A DNA stretch of 64,000 bases from the NCBI RefSeq assembly GCF_003611695.1, contig NZ_RAWE01000001.1, positions 105,373-169,372 of the forward strand, in the 5' to 3' direction. Position numbers and translations under genes: made by a program. This document shows, in pieces, positions 44,654 through 52,324 of the stretch. The notes under the pieces were generated by a model. The model was not told the origin of the DNA. It did no database searches and saw only the letters and a list, made by a program, of their open reading frames with translations. The first letter of the stretch is position 1. Each line of letters starts with the position of its first letter. This stretch comes from Corallococcus carmarthensis (GTDB lineage: Bacteria > Myxococcota > Myxococcia > Myxococcales > Myxococcaceae).

Positions 44654-45505
44654 TCACTGAAAGGCTTCGGCGTTCTGATGGATCCAGCGGTCGAAGGCGA
44701 GGGGCTTGCGGCCGAGGATCCGCTCAACGCCGTCAGAGACAGTCGTCAGTCTGCCGTCTCGGATGGCACGCCAGATGTCCACAAGAGCGTCCGCATACTG
44801 CCGGCCACCCCCGTATGCGAGTGCAGCCTCGTGGGCTTCTTCGTCCGAGAGCTCCTCGTAGCGGACCTCCTTCCCAATGACCGCGCCAATCTTGGCCACC
44901 ATGGCTGCGTAGCTCAGCGCCTCGGGTCCGGTGACCACCAGTGACTCTCCGATGTGCTCGCCCGTCGTGAGTGCGTGGGTGATGACGTCGGCGAGGTCGT
45001 CGGGATGAATGAATGCGATCCTTCCTTGCCCGGTAGAGGAACGGAGGACCCCCTCCGTGGCAATCGACTGAGCCCAACCGAGCACGTTCGACATGAAGGC
45101 GGCTGACTGGATGAACGTGTACGGCATACCGCTCTGCCGGACCGCGTCCTCGCCGCGCGCGTGCCATGGGCCGGTTCCCACCCCGGTCCGGACGTCCAGC
45201 GTCGAGAGCTTCACCATGTGCTTGACACCCGCATCCACAGCGACCTGAACGACGGCTCGGTCCCGACCGGCGAGGCGTGGCCCGCTGTTGAGGAGAAACA
45301 CGCCGTCGCTGCCGGCGAGTGCCTTCCGTAGAGCGGGGCCTGGCTTGGCCAGGTCGCCAACGTGCATGTCAACCTCGTCGCCGAACAGCGCCCGTGCTCG
45401 GGCTGCATCCCGGACAAAGACGCGGGGACGGTGCCCACCTCTGATGAGGCGATGGGTGACGAGAGAGCCGATATGACCTGTCGCGCCAGTCACCAAGAAT
45501 GTCAT
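44654..45505 (-). CDS. NmrA-like NAD(P)-binding SDR protein
   Basis: A 283-aa Rossmann-fold protein. The nucleotide-binding GATGHIG is near the start, with acidic/basic residues that favour NADP(H). The body has the NmrA/atypical-SDR pattern (LSTLDVRTG, YTFIQSAAFM, GPEALSYAAM) as in quinone oxidoreductase 2 and azoreductase-like proteins. Its start overlaps the stop of the upstream SGNH hydrolase gene by 4 bp, so the two are cotranslated. Confidence 0.9.
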   Translation of the reverse strand: MTFLVTGATGHIGSLVTHRLIRGGHRPRVFVRDAARARALFGDEVDMHVGDLAKPGPALRKALAGSDGVFLLNSGPRLAGRDRAVVQVAVDAGVKHMVKLSTLDVRTGVGTGPWHARGEDAVRQSGMPYTFIQSAAFMSNVLGWAQSIATEGVLRSSTGQGRIAFIHPDDLADVITHALTTGEHIGESLVVTGPEALSYAAMVAKIGAVIGKEVRYEELSDEEAHEAALAYGGGRQYADALVDIWRAIRDGRLTTVSDGVERILGRKPLAFDRWIHQNAEAFQ

Positions 45506-46341
45506 TGAACGCGGCTCCAGGTTCGCATGAGCTCAAGGACGACCATTCGCTGACCGGCAAGCGAAAGGTGCAGGCCATCCTCCGTGAAGAGCTCAGGCGG
45601 TGGAGATGCGCCGAAGGCCGAAAAGAGGTCGACCGTGGGCTCCTCGAGGGCACGGATGGCCTCCGCGACACGGCGGACGTCCTCGTTGCGGAAGTGGACT
45701 CCGAAGCGGGACAGCCCCCAGTGCTTCGACGCGCGATCCTCAAGGACCGGGGGAGGCGTAATCCACAGGCGACGTGCCTGGGTCCCCCGTGCAGCACGGG
45801 AGCGAAGCTCCTCAAGGTTGCGCGCAGTCTCACGGGCGTCAACGAGCGTCTTGCCCGCGTTCGGGCCTTGAGTCCGCGCGTCATTCACGCCGATGAAGAA
45901 GATGATCCAATCCGGCTCCTGGATGAGGGCGTTCCCCATCCGCACCAACCCATGCGTGGTCGTCTCACCGCCTACAGCGTTGATGGCCACTGAGACCTCA
46001 TCATGGGGACGCTGAGCAGCCACCAGCTCCTGGAGAATGACCGCCCAAGATTGAGGATCTGCCGTGTGACTGTCGCCGAACGTGACAATGCGTGCGCGCT
46101 TGCGCAACGGCAGTTCTTCCAGCATCCGGCTGAACTCGGGTTCCGCGAGCAGCCCCTGTGCGGCTTCTCTTGCGCCCTTCTGGCTCTGAGCAAGCTCGGC
46201 GCGGTACGTCTCCGGCTCGAGGCCGAGCAAGGCGGCGCACGTCTCGGCAGATACTTTGCCGCCGCCCGGAAGCGACGAGACGGTCCTCTCCGGTTGAAGG
46301 ACTTTCACGAGCCAGCGCCTCTGTTCAGTTGACCATTCCAT
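45502..46341 (-). CDS. SGNH/GDSL-family hydrolase
   Basis: About 279 aa from ATG 46341 (CGGAG 9 bp upstream is an ideal ribosome site; longer frames to 46422 add a poorly conserved tail). Block I FGDSHTAD contains the Ser nucleophile, GVND the block III Asn, and DGLHLSLAGQ the Asp-His pair. Cytoplasmic or secreted esterase/lipase; no signal peptide seen. Forms a two-gene operon with the NmrA-like gene. Confidence 0.88.
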   Translation of the reverse strand: MEWSTEQRRWLVKVLQPERTVSSLPGGGKVSAETCAALLGLEPETYRAELAQSQKGAREAAQGLLAEPEFSRMLEELPLRKRARIVTFGDSHTADPQSWAVILQELVAAQRPHDEVSVAINAVGGETTTHGLVRMGNALIQEPDWIIFFIGVNDARTQGPNAGKTLVDARETARNLEELRSRAARGTQARRLWITPPPVLEDRASKHWGLSRFGVHFRNEDVRRVAEAIRALEEPTVDLFSAFGASPPPELFTEDGLHLSLAGQRMVVLELMRTWSRVQ

Positions 46342-46589
46342 GTGCTCCATCTCCGGTGATTGGGGAGGCATAGAGGTACCGGACAGGGGCCGCACGGTCA
46401 GCTCGCGTTGCCCCGCGGCCAAACCCTTGAAATGACTCCTTATTTACGCAGCGGCGAGTGACTTGCTCAGGTTCCACGCCCAAACGCGCAGGGGACGTGC
46501 TCGCGGAGGCCCGTGATCGTCAGGCCATCCGCCGTCATTGGGAAATGAGACATAGGTCCTTGGCCGTCGCGGCGAGCAGGTGCAGGACC
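46342..46589. other. Intergenic, nothing recognised
   Basis: About 250 bp between the SGNH hydrolase start and a transposase relic; it should contain the operon promoter. No motif found. Confidence 0.35.
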
Positions 46590-46925
46590 CGCTCGGGTTC
46601 ACTGTAACTGCGATGTTTGGAGTGCTGTTGGGATTCGTGGTGGTGAGTCACCGGGACAGGCGAATCCTCCACCTCAACGTGACAGCGCACCCGACGGAGG
46701 AATGGACGCAGCAGCAGTTGCGAGAGGCATTCCCCTGGACCAGCGCTCCGAGGTACTTGCACCGAAGCTCTACACCGAAGGCGTTCGCGCCACGCTCTCC
46801 ATCTGGGGGTTCGAGAGGTGCCGAGTGCAGCACGTTGCCCGTGGCAGAATCCCTATGCCGAGAGAGTCATCGGCTCAATTCGTCGGGAGCTGCTGGACCA
46901 TACCCTGCCTACCTTCGCAGGAAGG
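46590..46925 (+). pseudogene. Frameshifted DDE integrase-core transposase remnant
   Basis: One frame reads GFVVVSHRDRRILHLNVTAH then PTEEWTQQQLREAFPWTSAP, and another NPYAERVIGSIRRELLDHTL; both are conserved parts of rve/integrase-core transposases (IS481-like). At least one frameshift separates them and the ends are missing. Confidence 0.75.
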
Positions 46926-47024
46926 GAGCGGTGTGCCCACACGCATGCAGAGAGGCGCTGAGACGTATGGTTCGGGCGTAATTCCGACCTCCATCAAGCA
47001 CGAGAGACGGCGCGGCGGCGCGTC

Positions 47025-47098
47025 GTGCGTATCGCTCACCGGGATGATGCGCGTTTTGACGCACCCATGACGCAGCAAGCGAATTTTGGATAGGCACA
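47025..47098. repeat. Short dispersed repeat, copy 1
   Basis: About 74 bp closely similar to 51863-51945, including TTTGACGCA, CCCATGACGCAGC and CGAATTTTGG/CGAATTTGGG blocks, with an 11-bp insertion in the second copy. It lies between a transposase relic and the LysR gene; probably the end of a mobile element. Confidence 0.65.
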
Positions 47099-47127
47099 GG
47101 TACTGCCGAAGGCTAATGCCGACTCGT

Positions 47128-48084
47128 TCAGCGCTGTCGCGGGCGTTGCGGGTCTTTCGCGCGCGCGACACCTGCCTCTCCACATTGGCGAGTGGGGAGC
47201 CCCGTTTCGACGATGAAGTCGATGAGCGTGCGCACGGCGAGCGGCATCAGCTCGCGCTCGTGGTAGACAACCGAGAGGAGCGTCTGCGCGCCGATGTGCT
47301 TGGCGAGAACCCGCACCAGCGTGCCGGCAGCGACCTCTGCCTGCGCCAGGAAATCGGGGAGCAGCGCGATGCCAAGGCTGGTGCGTGCCGCGCCGAGCAG
47401 CACGAACATGTCGTTGGAAGTCATGCGCGGATGAATGCGCACGCTGCCCCCCTTGAGGCGCGGCCAACTCAGCGAGGGTGTTTCTCCGCGCACGAACGGA
47501 CTCAAGCAAGCGTGTCTGCGCAGGTCCGTAGCGCGCTTGGGAGTTCCTGCTCTTGCCAGATACTCAGGCGTCGCCACGCAGACCAGCGTGTTCGTACCCA
47601 ACTTGCGTGACACCAGGTTGAGCGGCGTCGACGCGACGGGACCGGAGCGCAGCGCGAGGTCAAATCCGCCGTGAATCAAATCGACGTGCGTATTGCTGGC
47701 GTCCACCTCCAATACAACGTCGGGATGGCGCAACGAGAACTGACCGAAGAGCTCCCCCAGGGAGTCGGGGGCTCCGGTAGGAACGGAGATGCGCACCCGG
47801 CCCTCAACCTTGCCACTCGGCCGCTGAACGATGGCGCGCGCACGCTCGAGTGCTTCGACCGAGTGGCGCGCGTGCTGGTAGAACTCGGCGCCCGCGTCGG
47901 TGAGAGCCTGTCTTCGGGTCGTGCGTTTGAGGAGGCGTATGCCGAGGCGTTCTTCGAGCCGTTGCAAGCGCCGTCCAACGGTCGAGCGTGGCAAGCGCAG
48001 CTCTTTCGCGGCGCGTGAGAGCGAGCGCGTGTCGACCACACGCACGAAGGCGATCAGTTCGGCTGTCTCCGGTAAGTCGTCCAT
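47128..48084 (-). CDS. LysR-family transcriptional regulator
   Basis: A 318-aa regulator starting at ATG 48084 (MDDLPETAELIAFVRVV). HTH SLSRAAKELRLPRSTVGRRL and a LysR substrate-binding domain follow. The most upstream start (TTG 48093) would fall in a palindrome. Divergent from a DoxX-like gene, its likely target. Confidence 0.92.
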   Translation of the reverse strand: MDDLPETAELIAFVRVVDTRSLSRAAKELRLPRSTVGRRLQRLEERLGIRLLKRTTRRQALTDAGAEFYQHARHSVEALERARAIVQRPSGKVEGRVRISVPTGAPDSLGELFGQFSLRHPDVVLEVDASNTHVDLIHGGFDLALRSGPVASTPLNLVSRKLGTNTLVCVATPEYLARAGTPKRATDLRRHACLSPFVRGETPSLSWPRLKGGSVRIHPRMTSNDMFVLLGAARTSLGIALLPDFLAQAEVAAGTLVRVLAKHIGAQTLLSVVYHERELMPLAVRTLIDFIVETGLPTRQCGEAGVARAKDPQRPRQR

Positions 48085-48095
48085 TTGGAGCAAAT
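48083..48095. promoter_or_regulatory. ATTTG-GAG-CAAAT palindrome at the LysR start
   Basis: A perfect 5-bp-arm inverted repeat sits on the start codon of the LysR gene in the divergent LysR/DoxX region. Plausible autoregulatory site but short. Confidence 0.3.
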
Positions 48096-48160
48096 CGTAG
48101 CCAATCCTTCCAATTTTTGCATAGTTGTCTCAGGTCGGCGCGATGGCTTAGGCAAGTGCC

Positions 48161-48538
48161 ATGAGAACGAAACTCCTGTACTGGATACCTACCGGCTTGC
48201 TGGCGGCGATGTTCCTGATGTCCGGCACCTTCAACGTCACTCACCAGCCCCACGTGATGCAGGTCGCGGCGCGTCTGGGCTACCCCAGCTACCTGGCCAC
48301 GATCCTTGGAGTTTGGAAGCTGCTCGCCGCAGTCACCTTGGTGTTCGGCTCGCGTTGGCCGCGCTTGAAGGAATGGGCGTTTGCGGGCCTATTCTTCAAC
48401 CTCAGCGGTGCGATCATCTCTCACGTAGCCTCCAGTGACACCGTCGCCAGTAGTGTGCCCGCTGGCGTACTGCTTGTGCTGACCGGCATCACCTACGCGG
48501 CGCAGCGACGGTACGGTCCTGCCGGCTCGGCGTTGTGA
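48161..48538 (+). CDS. DoxX-like membrane protein
   Basis: A 125-aa protein with four hydrophobic helices and the DoxX-type start (WIPTGLLAAMFLMSGTFNVT, then GVWKLLAAVTL). DoxX-family proteins are small quinone-associated or redox membrane proteins, often induced with oxidoreductases. Divergent from the LysR gene, with ~75 bp between them. Confidence 0.88.
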   Translation: MRTKLLYWIPTGLLAAMFLMSGTFNVTHQPHVMQVAARLGYPSYLATILGVWKLLAAVTLVFGSRWPRLKEWAFAGLFFNLSGAIISHVASSDTVASSVPAGVLLVLTGITYAAQRRYGPAGSAL

Positions 48539-48554
48539 AGATGACGTAGAGCCG

Positions 48555-49637
48555 TTACACCGTAATGGCCAGCGTCGTGGTGCGGCAGAGTCCGTGGTAC
48601 GGCGGGAAGCCCACGCCTGATTCCGCGAGCTGCCTGTCCGAAGCGAGCGCGCGGAATTCGCCGACGTCGTCGCGTGTGCCGGCGGCGGAGCGGAGCACCT
48701 CGGCGAGGCGCGTCTCCTGGCCTCCTCGGCTGACGTAGAGGATGGCACGCCCCGTGTCCGCGTCGAGGCGCTCCCTCACCCAGGGCAACTCCTGCTTCAC
48801 GTCCTCGGGTTGGCTGCGGGACTCCAATCGCTCGAACCGCTGGAGGGCCTCGCCTACGGAGAATGTCTTCCCGTGGAGGAACCGGCACACCTGGGTGGTG
48901 GCCTCGTCGAGGACCGCCTCGATGCGGTAGCGGCGGATGCCGGCCTCGGCGTAGCTGCTCATCTGACTGAAGGAGCGCCCCTGGCCGATGAAGTGGCTTG
49001 CCACCACCTCCCAGTAGAAGGGGGCCTGCTCGATGAGGGCGCCGCGCGCGGCACGCTCCAAGGACTCGGCGATGTCGCCTCGCCCCAGGCCCGCTTCCAG
49101 TCCCTCGGCGACAAGGCGTCGGGCCTCCTCGCCGAAGGCGTCCAGCCGGCGCCCGTACTCGTCCCGCACGAATTTGCCCTGGGTCCGGACGATGTGTTGG
49201 GCCACGCGCCTGTCCATGGCGTTGACGCGTGCGGCGAGGGCGAGGCCCTGCTCTCGTCGGACGTGGCTGCGAGAGGACGCCACCACCTCTTCGGCTGCGT
49301 CACCGAGGGGCGCTTGGATGCGGGAGGGGATGACGGCTGTCCGCCGGCCAGCAGCCTCCAGGGCCTGGGCGACGAGGCGCCTGCGCTGGGCCGCCGTCGT
49401 CGTCCCCCAGTCGACGTCAAGGACGGCCATCGCCTCTCGCATGTCGTCCACGTCCGCGCGCCCGACGGCGCGTCGAAGGCGCGCGGCAAGCAGGGCCACG
49501 GCGCGCTCCATGCCTGCGGCGGTGCCTACGTCCAGCGCCTTCGCCACCGGCAGCCGGAGGACATCACCCAGCAGGGGGGCCGCCACCTCACGTGCCTCGT
49601 GCAGGAGAAGCAGGCCGTCAGCGGGGGCCGTGCACAT
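48555..49637 (-). CDS. Phage Mu gpF-like head-morphogenesis protein
   Basis: A 360-aa protein. The C-terminal half matches phage head-morphogenesis (Mu F / SPP1 gp7-like) proteins: WEVVASHFIGQGRS, RYRIEAVLDEATTQVCRFLH, GKTFSV and the PPYHGLCRTT end. Such proteins are virion minor head proteins and also occur fused to toxins. No other phage structural gene is visible nearby, only a small truncated gene upstream and IS fragments, so it is either a prophage relic or a domesticated effector carrier. Confidence 0.82.
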   Translation of the reverse strand: MCTAPADGLLLLHEAREVAAPLLGDVLRLPVAKALDVGTAAGMERAVALLAARLRRAVGRADVDDMREAMAVLDVDWGTTTAAQRRRLVAQALEAAGRRTAVIPSRIQAPLGDAAEEVVASSRSHVRREQGLALAARVNAMDRRVAQHIVRTQGKFVRDEYGRRLDAFGEEARRLVAEGLEAGLGRGDIAESLERAARGALIEQAPFYWEVVASHFIGQGRSFSQMSSYAEAGIRRYRIEAVLDEATTQVCRFLHGKTFSVGEALQRFERLESRSQPEDVKQELPWVRERLDADTGRAILYVSRGGQETRLAEVLRSAAGTRDDVGEFRALASDRQLAESGVGFPPYHGLCRTTTLAITV

Positions 49638-49842
49638 GGGGGGCCTCCTGCGTCACCAACTCCACGGAGCCGCGGCGCCTGGCGCGCACTTCGACACCTG
49701 CCGGAGTGGGGGAGAAGACGACGTCGTGGCTGGCCGCGCATCTGTCACACAGCACGAAGACGAGGAGGCCGTTGCGCCACAGCGTCGTCGTCTCATCCAG
49801 GGGGCCACGCTTTCGGTGGGAGTAGCCCAGTTCGGTGGACAC
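49618..49842 (-). CDS. Small protein with CxxC, 5'-truncated by IS3
   Basis: A 74-aa frame (LLVFVLCDRCAASHDVVFSP) overlapping the head-protein gene start. The single CxxC suggests a metal site. Its upstream end coincides with the left end of an IS3 fragment near 49836, so the original start was probably lost. Translationally coupled to the head-protein gene. Confidence 0.5.
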   Translation of the reverse strand: MSTELGYSHRKRGPLDETTTLWRNGLLVFVLCDRCAASHDVVFSPTPAGVEVRARRRGSVELVTQEAPHVHGPR

Positions 49843-50098
49843 CCGAGATGTGATGGAAGGAGCCCGGGATGTCCACGAAAGAGGAGAAGCCGAAGAAGCC
49901 CCGCAGGCCGCGCCAAGAGTTCACGGTCGAGTACAAGGCCCAAGCGGTGAAGCTGGTGGTGGAAGAGGGCAAGTCCATCCCCCAGGTGGCCCGAGACTTG
50001 GACCTGACGGAGTCGGCGCTACGGCTGTGGGTGGAGCAGACGAAGACGGACCGGGGCGAGGGCAAGCCCGGTGCGTTGACGACGGCTGAGCGCGAGGG
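49836..50098 (+). pseudogene. IS3-family OrfA fragment
   Basis: From ATG 49869 (GGAG ribosome site) the frame gives RPRQEFTVEYKAQAVKLVVE, then VARDLDLTESALRLWVEQTK, the HTH part of IS3/IS911 OrfA; it ends after AEREG where an IS30 segment begins. The IS3 end is near 49836. Confidence 0.78.
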
Positions 50099-50142
50099 TG
50101 AATTCAACTGGTCGTCGCAACACTCGAAGCCAAGGAGTTGCG

Positions 50143-50436
50143 ATGGGTGCGAAGAGTCATCGACGGTCGGCCCGAGCTGGCCGCCCTCCCATGTCGTCGC
50201 CCGGTCCATCCGTAGGGCGGCGTGAGCATCGGGAACGCTTCTGGTTGGCGATCGCCCAGGGGCTGTCGAGTGAGGAGGCCGGCAGGGAGGCTGATGTGTC
50301 GCCGGTGGTGGGATGCAGGTGGTTCCGCGAGGGTGGCGGCATGCCTTCCATCAAGCTGGCCTCGTTGTCGGGGCGGTACCTCTCGTTCGCCGAGCGAGAA
50401 GAAGTCGCGATTCTCCACGCCCAGCACTTCGGAATT
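50143..50436 (+). pseudogene. IS30-family transposase N-terminal fragment
   Basis: ATG 50143 with AAGGAG upstream starts MGAKSHRRSARAGRPPM, then LSGRYLSFAEREEVAILHAQ, the conserved N-terminus of IS30-type transposases. The frame breaks at about 50436 where an inverted piece of the same family joins. Confidence 0.75.
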
Positions 50437-50640
50437 CGCGCTCCGCCGTCCGGCCGTGCGGCAGCTCGAGCAACATCACGTAGCGGCTGTGGCGCTCTAC
50501 GAGAGTGCCGATATCGGACTTGCCTGCCTTGCCGATGATGAGGTCGCCACTCCCAGTGGCCCACGACGGCGCAGTCCTCGGCCTCTGGCGGTCTCTGGCC
50601 GCAGCCTCCAACGATGGGTAGTTCGTTCGCTGCTGCAATG
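50437..50640 (-). pseudogene. IS30-family DDE-domain fragment, inverted
   Basis: Minus-strand peptides GSGDLIIGKAGKSDIGTLVE then RHSRYVMLLELPHGRTAE match the DDE region of IS30 transposases (GHWEGDLIIG-like). A frameshift separates GHWEW from GDLIIG. It is opposite in direction to the N-terminal fragment next to it. Confidence 0.75.
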
Positions 50641-50654
50641 TGGAATTGCTCAGG

Positions 50655-51158
50655 TCAAACGGGGCGGCGCATCAACCAGCTGTTCTTGTAGGTTGAAATC
50701 TTAACGAACCCACAGTTTTCGTGGAAATGGATGGATGGGCTGTCTTGGGTGACATGGAGATGCATGAGTTGATAATGCGGAGCGCTCTTGCGAGCCTCTT
50801 GGGCAAGGAACTCCATGAGGTCTGTGCCAACGCCTTTGCGTCTGTGAATCGGTTCGGTGGCAATGGCGCCTATGTAGAGAGAGTATTTCCGCCATTCCTG
50901 AGTGCCATGCTGAGTTGTTGGGTCGATGAGAAGTGTGGCGAATCCAATGAGTCTGCCTTCGTTGTTTGTCGCCACGGCGTTCAAGCAGTTGGATTCTCGA
51001 ATGTTTTGCGCGTACGGATGAGGGTCATCGGGAAAGACAAGGCCGAGCAGATGGGATGCGGCTGCTTCATCGAAAGGAGACGCGATACGAATCTGAGTCA
51101 AAGGATCGTTGGGGACCATGAAGGTATGTTCTGGGTTGACGACTGGTCTCACGAACAT
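50655..51158 (-). CDS. GNAT-family acetyltransferase
   Basis: A 167-aa enzyme with the acetyl-CoA-binding motif RRKGVGTDLMEFL after a IGAIATEP strand and a C-terminal HFHENCGFV. A start at ATG 51119 (MVPNDPLTQIRI) is also possible. Codon use looks less GC-biased than in its neighbours and it is surrounded by IS fragments, so it was probably acquired. Substrate unknown. Confidence 0.85.
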   Translation of the reverse strand: MFVRPVVNPEHTFMVPNDPLTQIRIASPFDEAAASHLLGLVFPDDPHPYAQNIRESNCLNAVATNNEGRLIGFATLLIDPTTQHGTQEWRKYSLYIGAIATEPIHRRKGVGTDLMEFLAQEARKSAPHYQLMHLHVTQDSPSIHFHENCGFVKISTYKNSWLMRRPV

Positions 51159-51862
51159 CGGTGCTGTTCACTGATTCCATCAAAGGCTAGCCGCTACCAA
51201 TACGGGACGATGGCCTTCAGCTCCTTGCGCCTCCCCCTGCCAAGGCCGTCAGTCGCTCGCGGGTCGTGGCCGATCAGCAGGCGCTCAGACGCTCTGGTCT
51301 GCTTGGCATCAGTCGCGAAGCTCGGAAAAGCAAAAAGGCCCTGCCGGGTTAGGGCAGGGCCTTCTTTTTTTGCTCCCCGAACGGTGCCCTCCACGAACTC
51401 GTTCTCTGTTTCTCTCTGGAGAATTCGAACTCTCTGAGCGCCAGAAAGCCCTGTTGAATCCAGTGGTTACGGGTGTGTGGGGTGAGATGCTGACCAATCG
51501 GGGGCCGATTGGTCCACCGCAAACTCCGAGGCCTCCAGGTAGGTGTGGTGCGCTGTGCTGATGTGCGAGTCGCCCTTCGACAGGTTGCTGTGCGGCACTG
51601 GCGCCGCGCGCTGGCTGCCCACAGCACGCGGCCGGGCCCCGTGGGGAGGGTGCCGAACGCGACTTGGCGCGCTCCTCGGCCACCGGGACTCGGCCCCTGG
51701 AACTGGGGGCGAGGGAGGGCCACCGCCAACCTCACGGCCGGGCGGTGCCGGGGCTGGCTGAAGGCGAGCGCCTCCAGGGGACCGGGAGACGGCCGCGCTA
51801 AGTCGACGGCGGAGGGGCGCGACCTTTGCTTCGCCGCCACAGGAAGCTCGATGGCCCGCCTT
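51159..51862. other. Decayed accessory DNA with diverged repeat
   Basis: About 700 bp without a convincing gene. It includes a region (51326-51535) partly matching 39738-39925, and a strong terminator (51331-51371). Minus-strand peptide stretches (ERLLIGHDPRATDGLG) look coding but cannot be assigned. Confidence 0.45.
51331..51371. terminator. Bidirectional intrinsic terminator in repeated region
   Basis: An 11-bp stem AAGGCCCTGCC/GGCAGGGCCTT with an A-run before it and TTTTTTT after it; works as a terminator on either strand. The same hairpin occurs at 39743-39776. Confidence 0.75.
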
Positions 51863-51945
51863 GTGCGTCGCTCGCCCGCATGACGCGCGATTTGACGCAG
51901 CCTTGGCGCACCCATGACGCAGCGATCGAATTTGGGGTAGGCACA
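51863..51945. repeat. Short dispersed repeat, copy 2
   Basis: Counterpart of 47025-47098; ends exactly where the 172-bp IS91-like end begins at 51946. See copy 1. Confidence 0.65.
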
Positions 51946-52117
51946 CCCCTGCCGCGCCCCTGAGGGGAGCGCGGCCTGAGCGGGGGTGTGCCCAATGAGG
52001 GCTGCACGGCTTCTCCACCGGCCAGGCGCACAGCTCGGCGGCACCCGTCAGCGTCTCTCTTCGGCACCTCTGCTCCAGCCCCCACCCTCAACAGGCCTTC
52101 TATTCGCCCTATGCGTC
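51946..52117 (+). repeat. IS91/ISCR-like element end, copy 1
   Basis: A 172-bp sequence that, compared base by base, is identical to 56859-57030. In the second copy it lies directly downstream of an IS91-type transposase 3' end, so it is probably the ori-end of the element. Here no transposase remains upstream. It cuts a secreted-protein gene at 52117. Confidence 0.82.
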
Positions 52118-52225
52118 GAGGTCCTGCTGATGGAGGTCGACGCGGCTCGCGGCGGAGGCAGAGCCAGCGACCAGGATCAACGGGAGGGCCGCGGCAAGGG
52201 ATGCGTTTTTGCGAGAGGGCTTCAC
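52109..52225 (-). pseudogene. 5' fragment of a secreted protein gene cut by the IS91-like end
   Basis: GTG 52225 with AGGAG 8 bp upstream starts a signal peptide (basic start, then LAAALPLILVAGSASAASRV) and continues VDLHQQDL; the frame then runs into the element end and stops at TAG 52109. The downstream body is missing. The start is reminiscent of myxobacterial secreted metalloproteases, but identity is uncertain. Confidence 0.65.
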
Positions 52226-52324
52226 GTCTGACGCTCCTGGAAGGTCGTGATCTGCCAGGAGAATCATAAAAAAATAGAAATACCCGCCGTCAACACGCGA
52301 CTGATACTCAGAGTGCGTTTGGCT

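Noticed and set aside
46940..46990. Possible group II intron-like end (GAGACGTATGGTTCGGGCG)
   Set aside because: The stretch resembles intron domain sequences loosely, but no domain V stem or intron-encoded protein is present.
51509..51883. Plus-strand frame of 124 codons between the terminator and repeat
   Set aside because: Trp/Arg/Ala-rich composition without motifs suggests antisense or non-coding GC-rich DNA.
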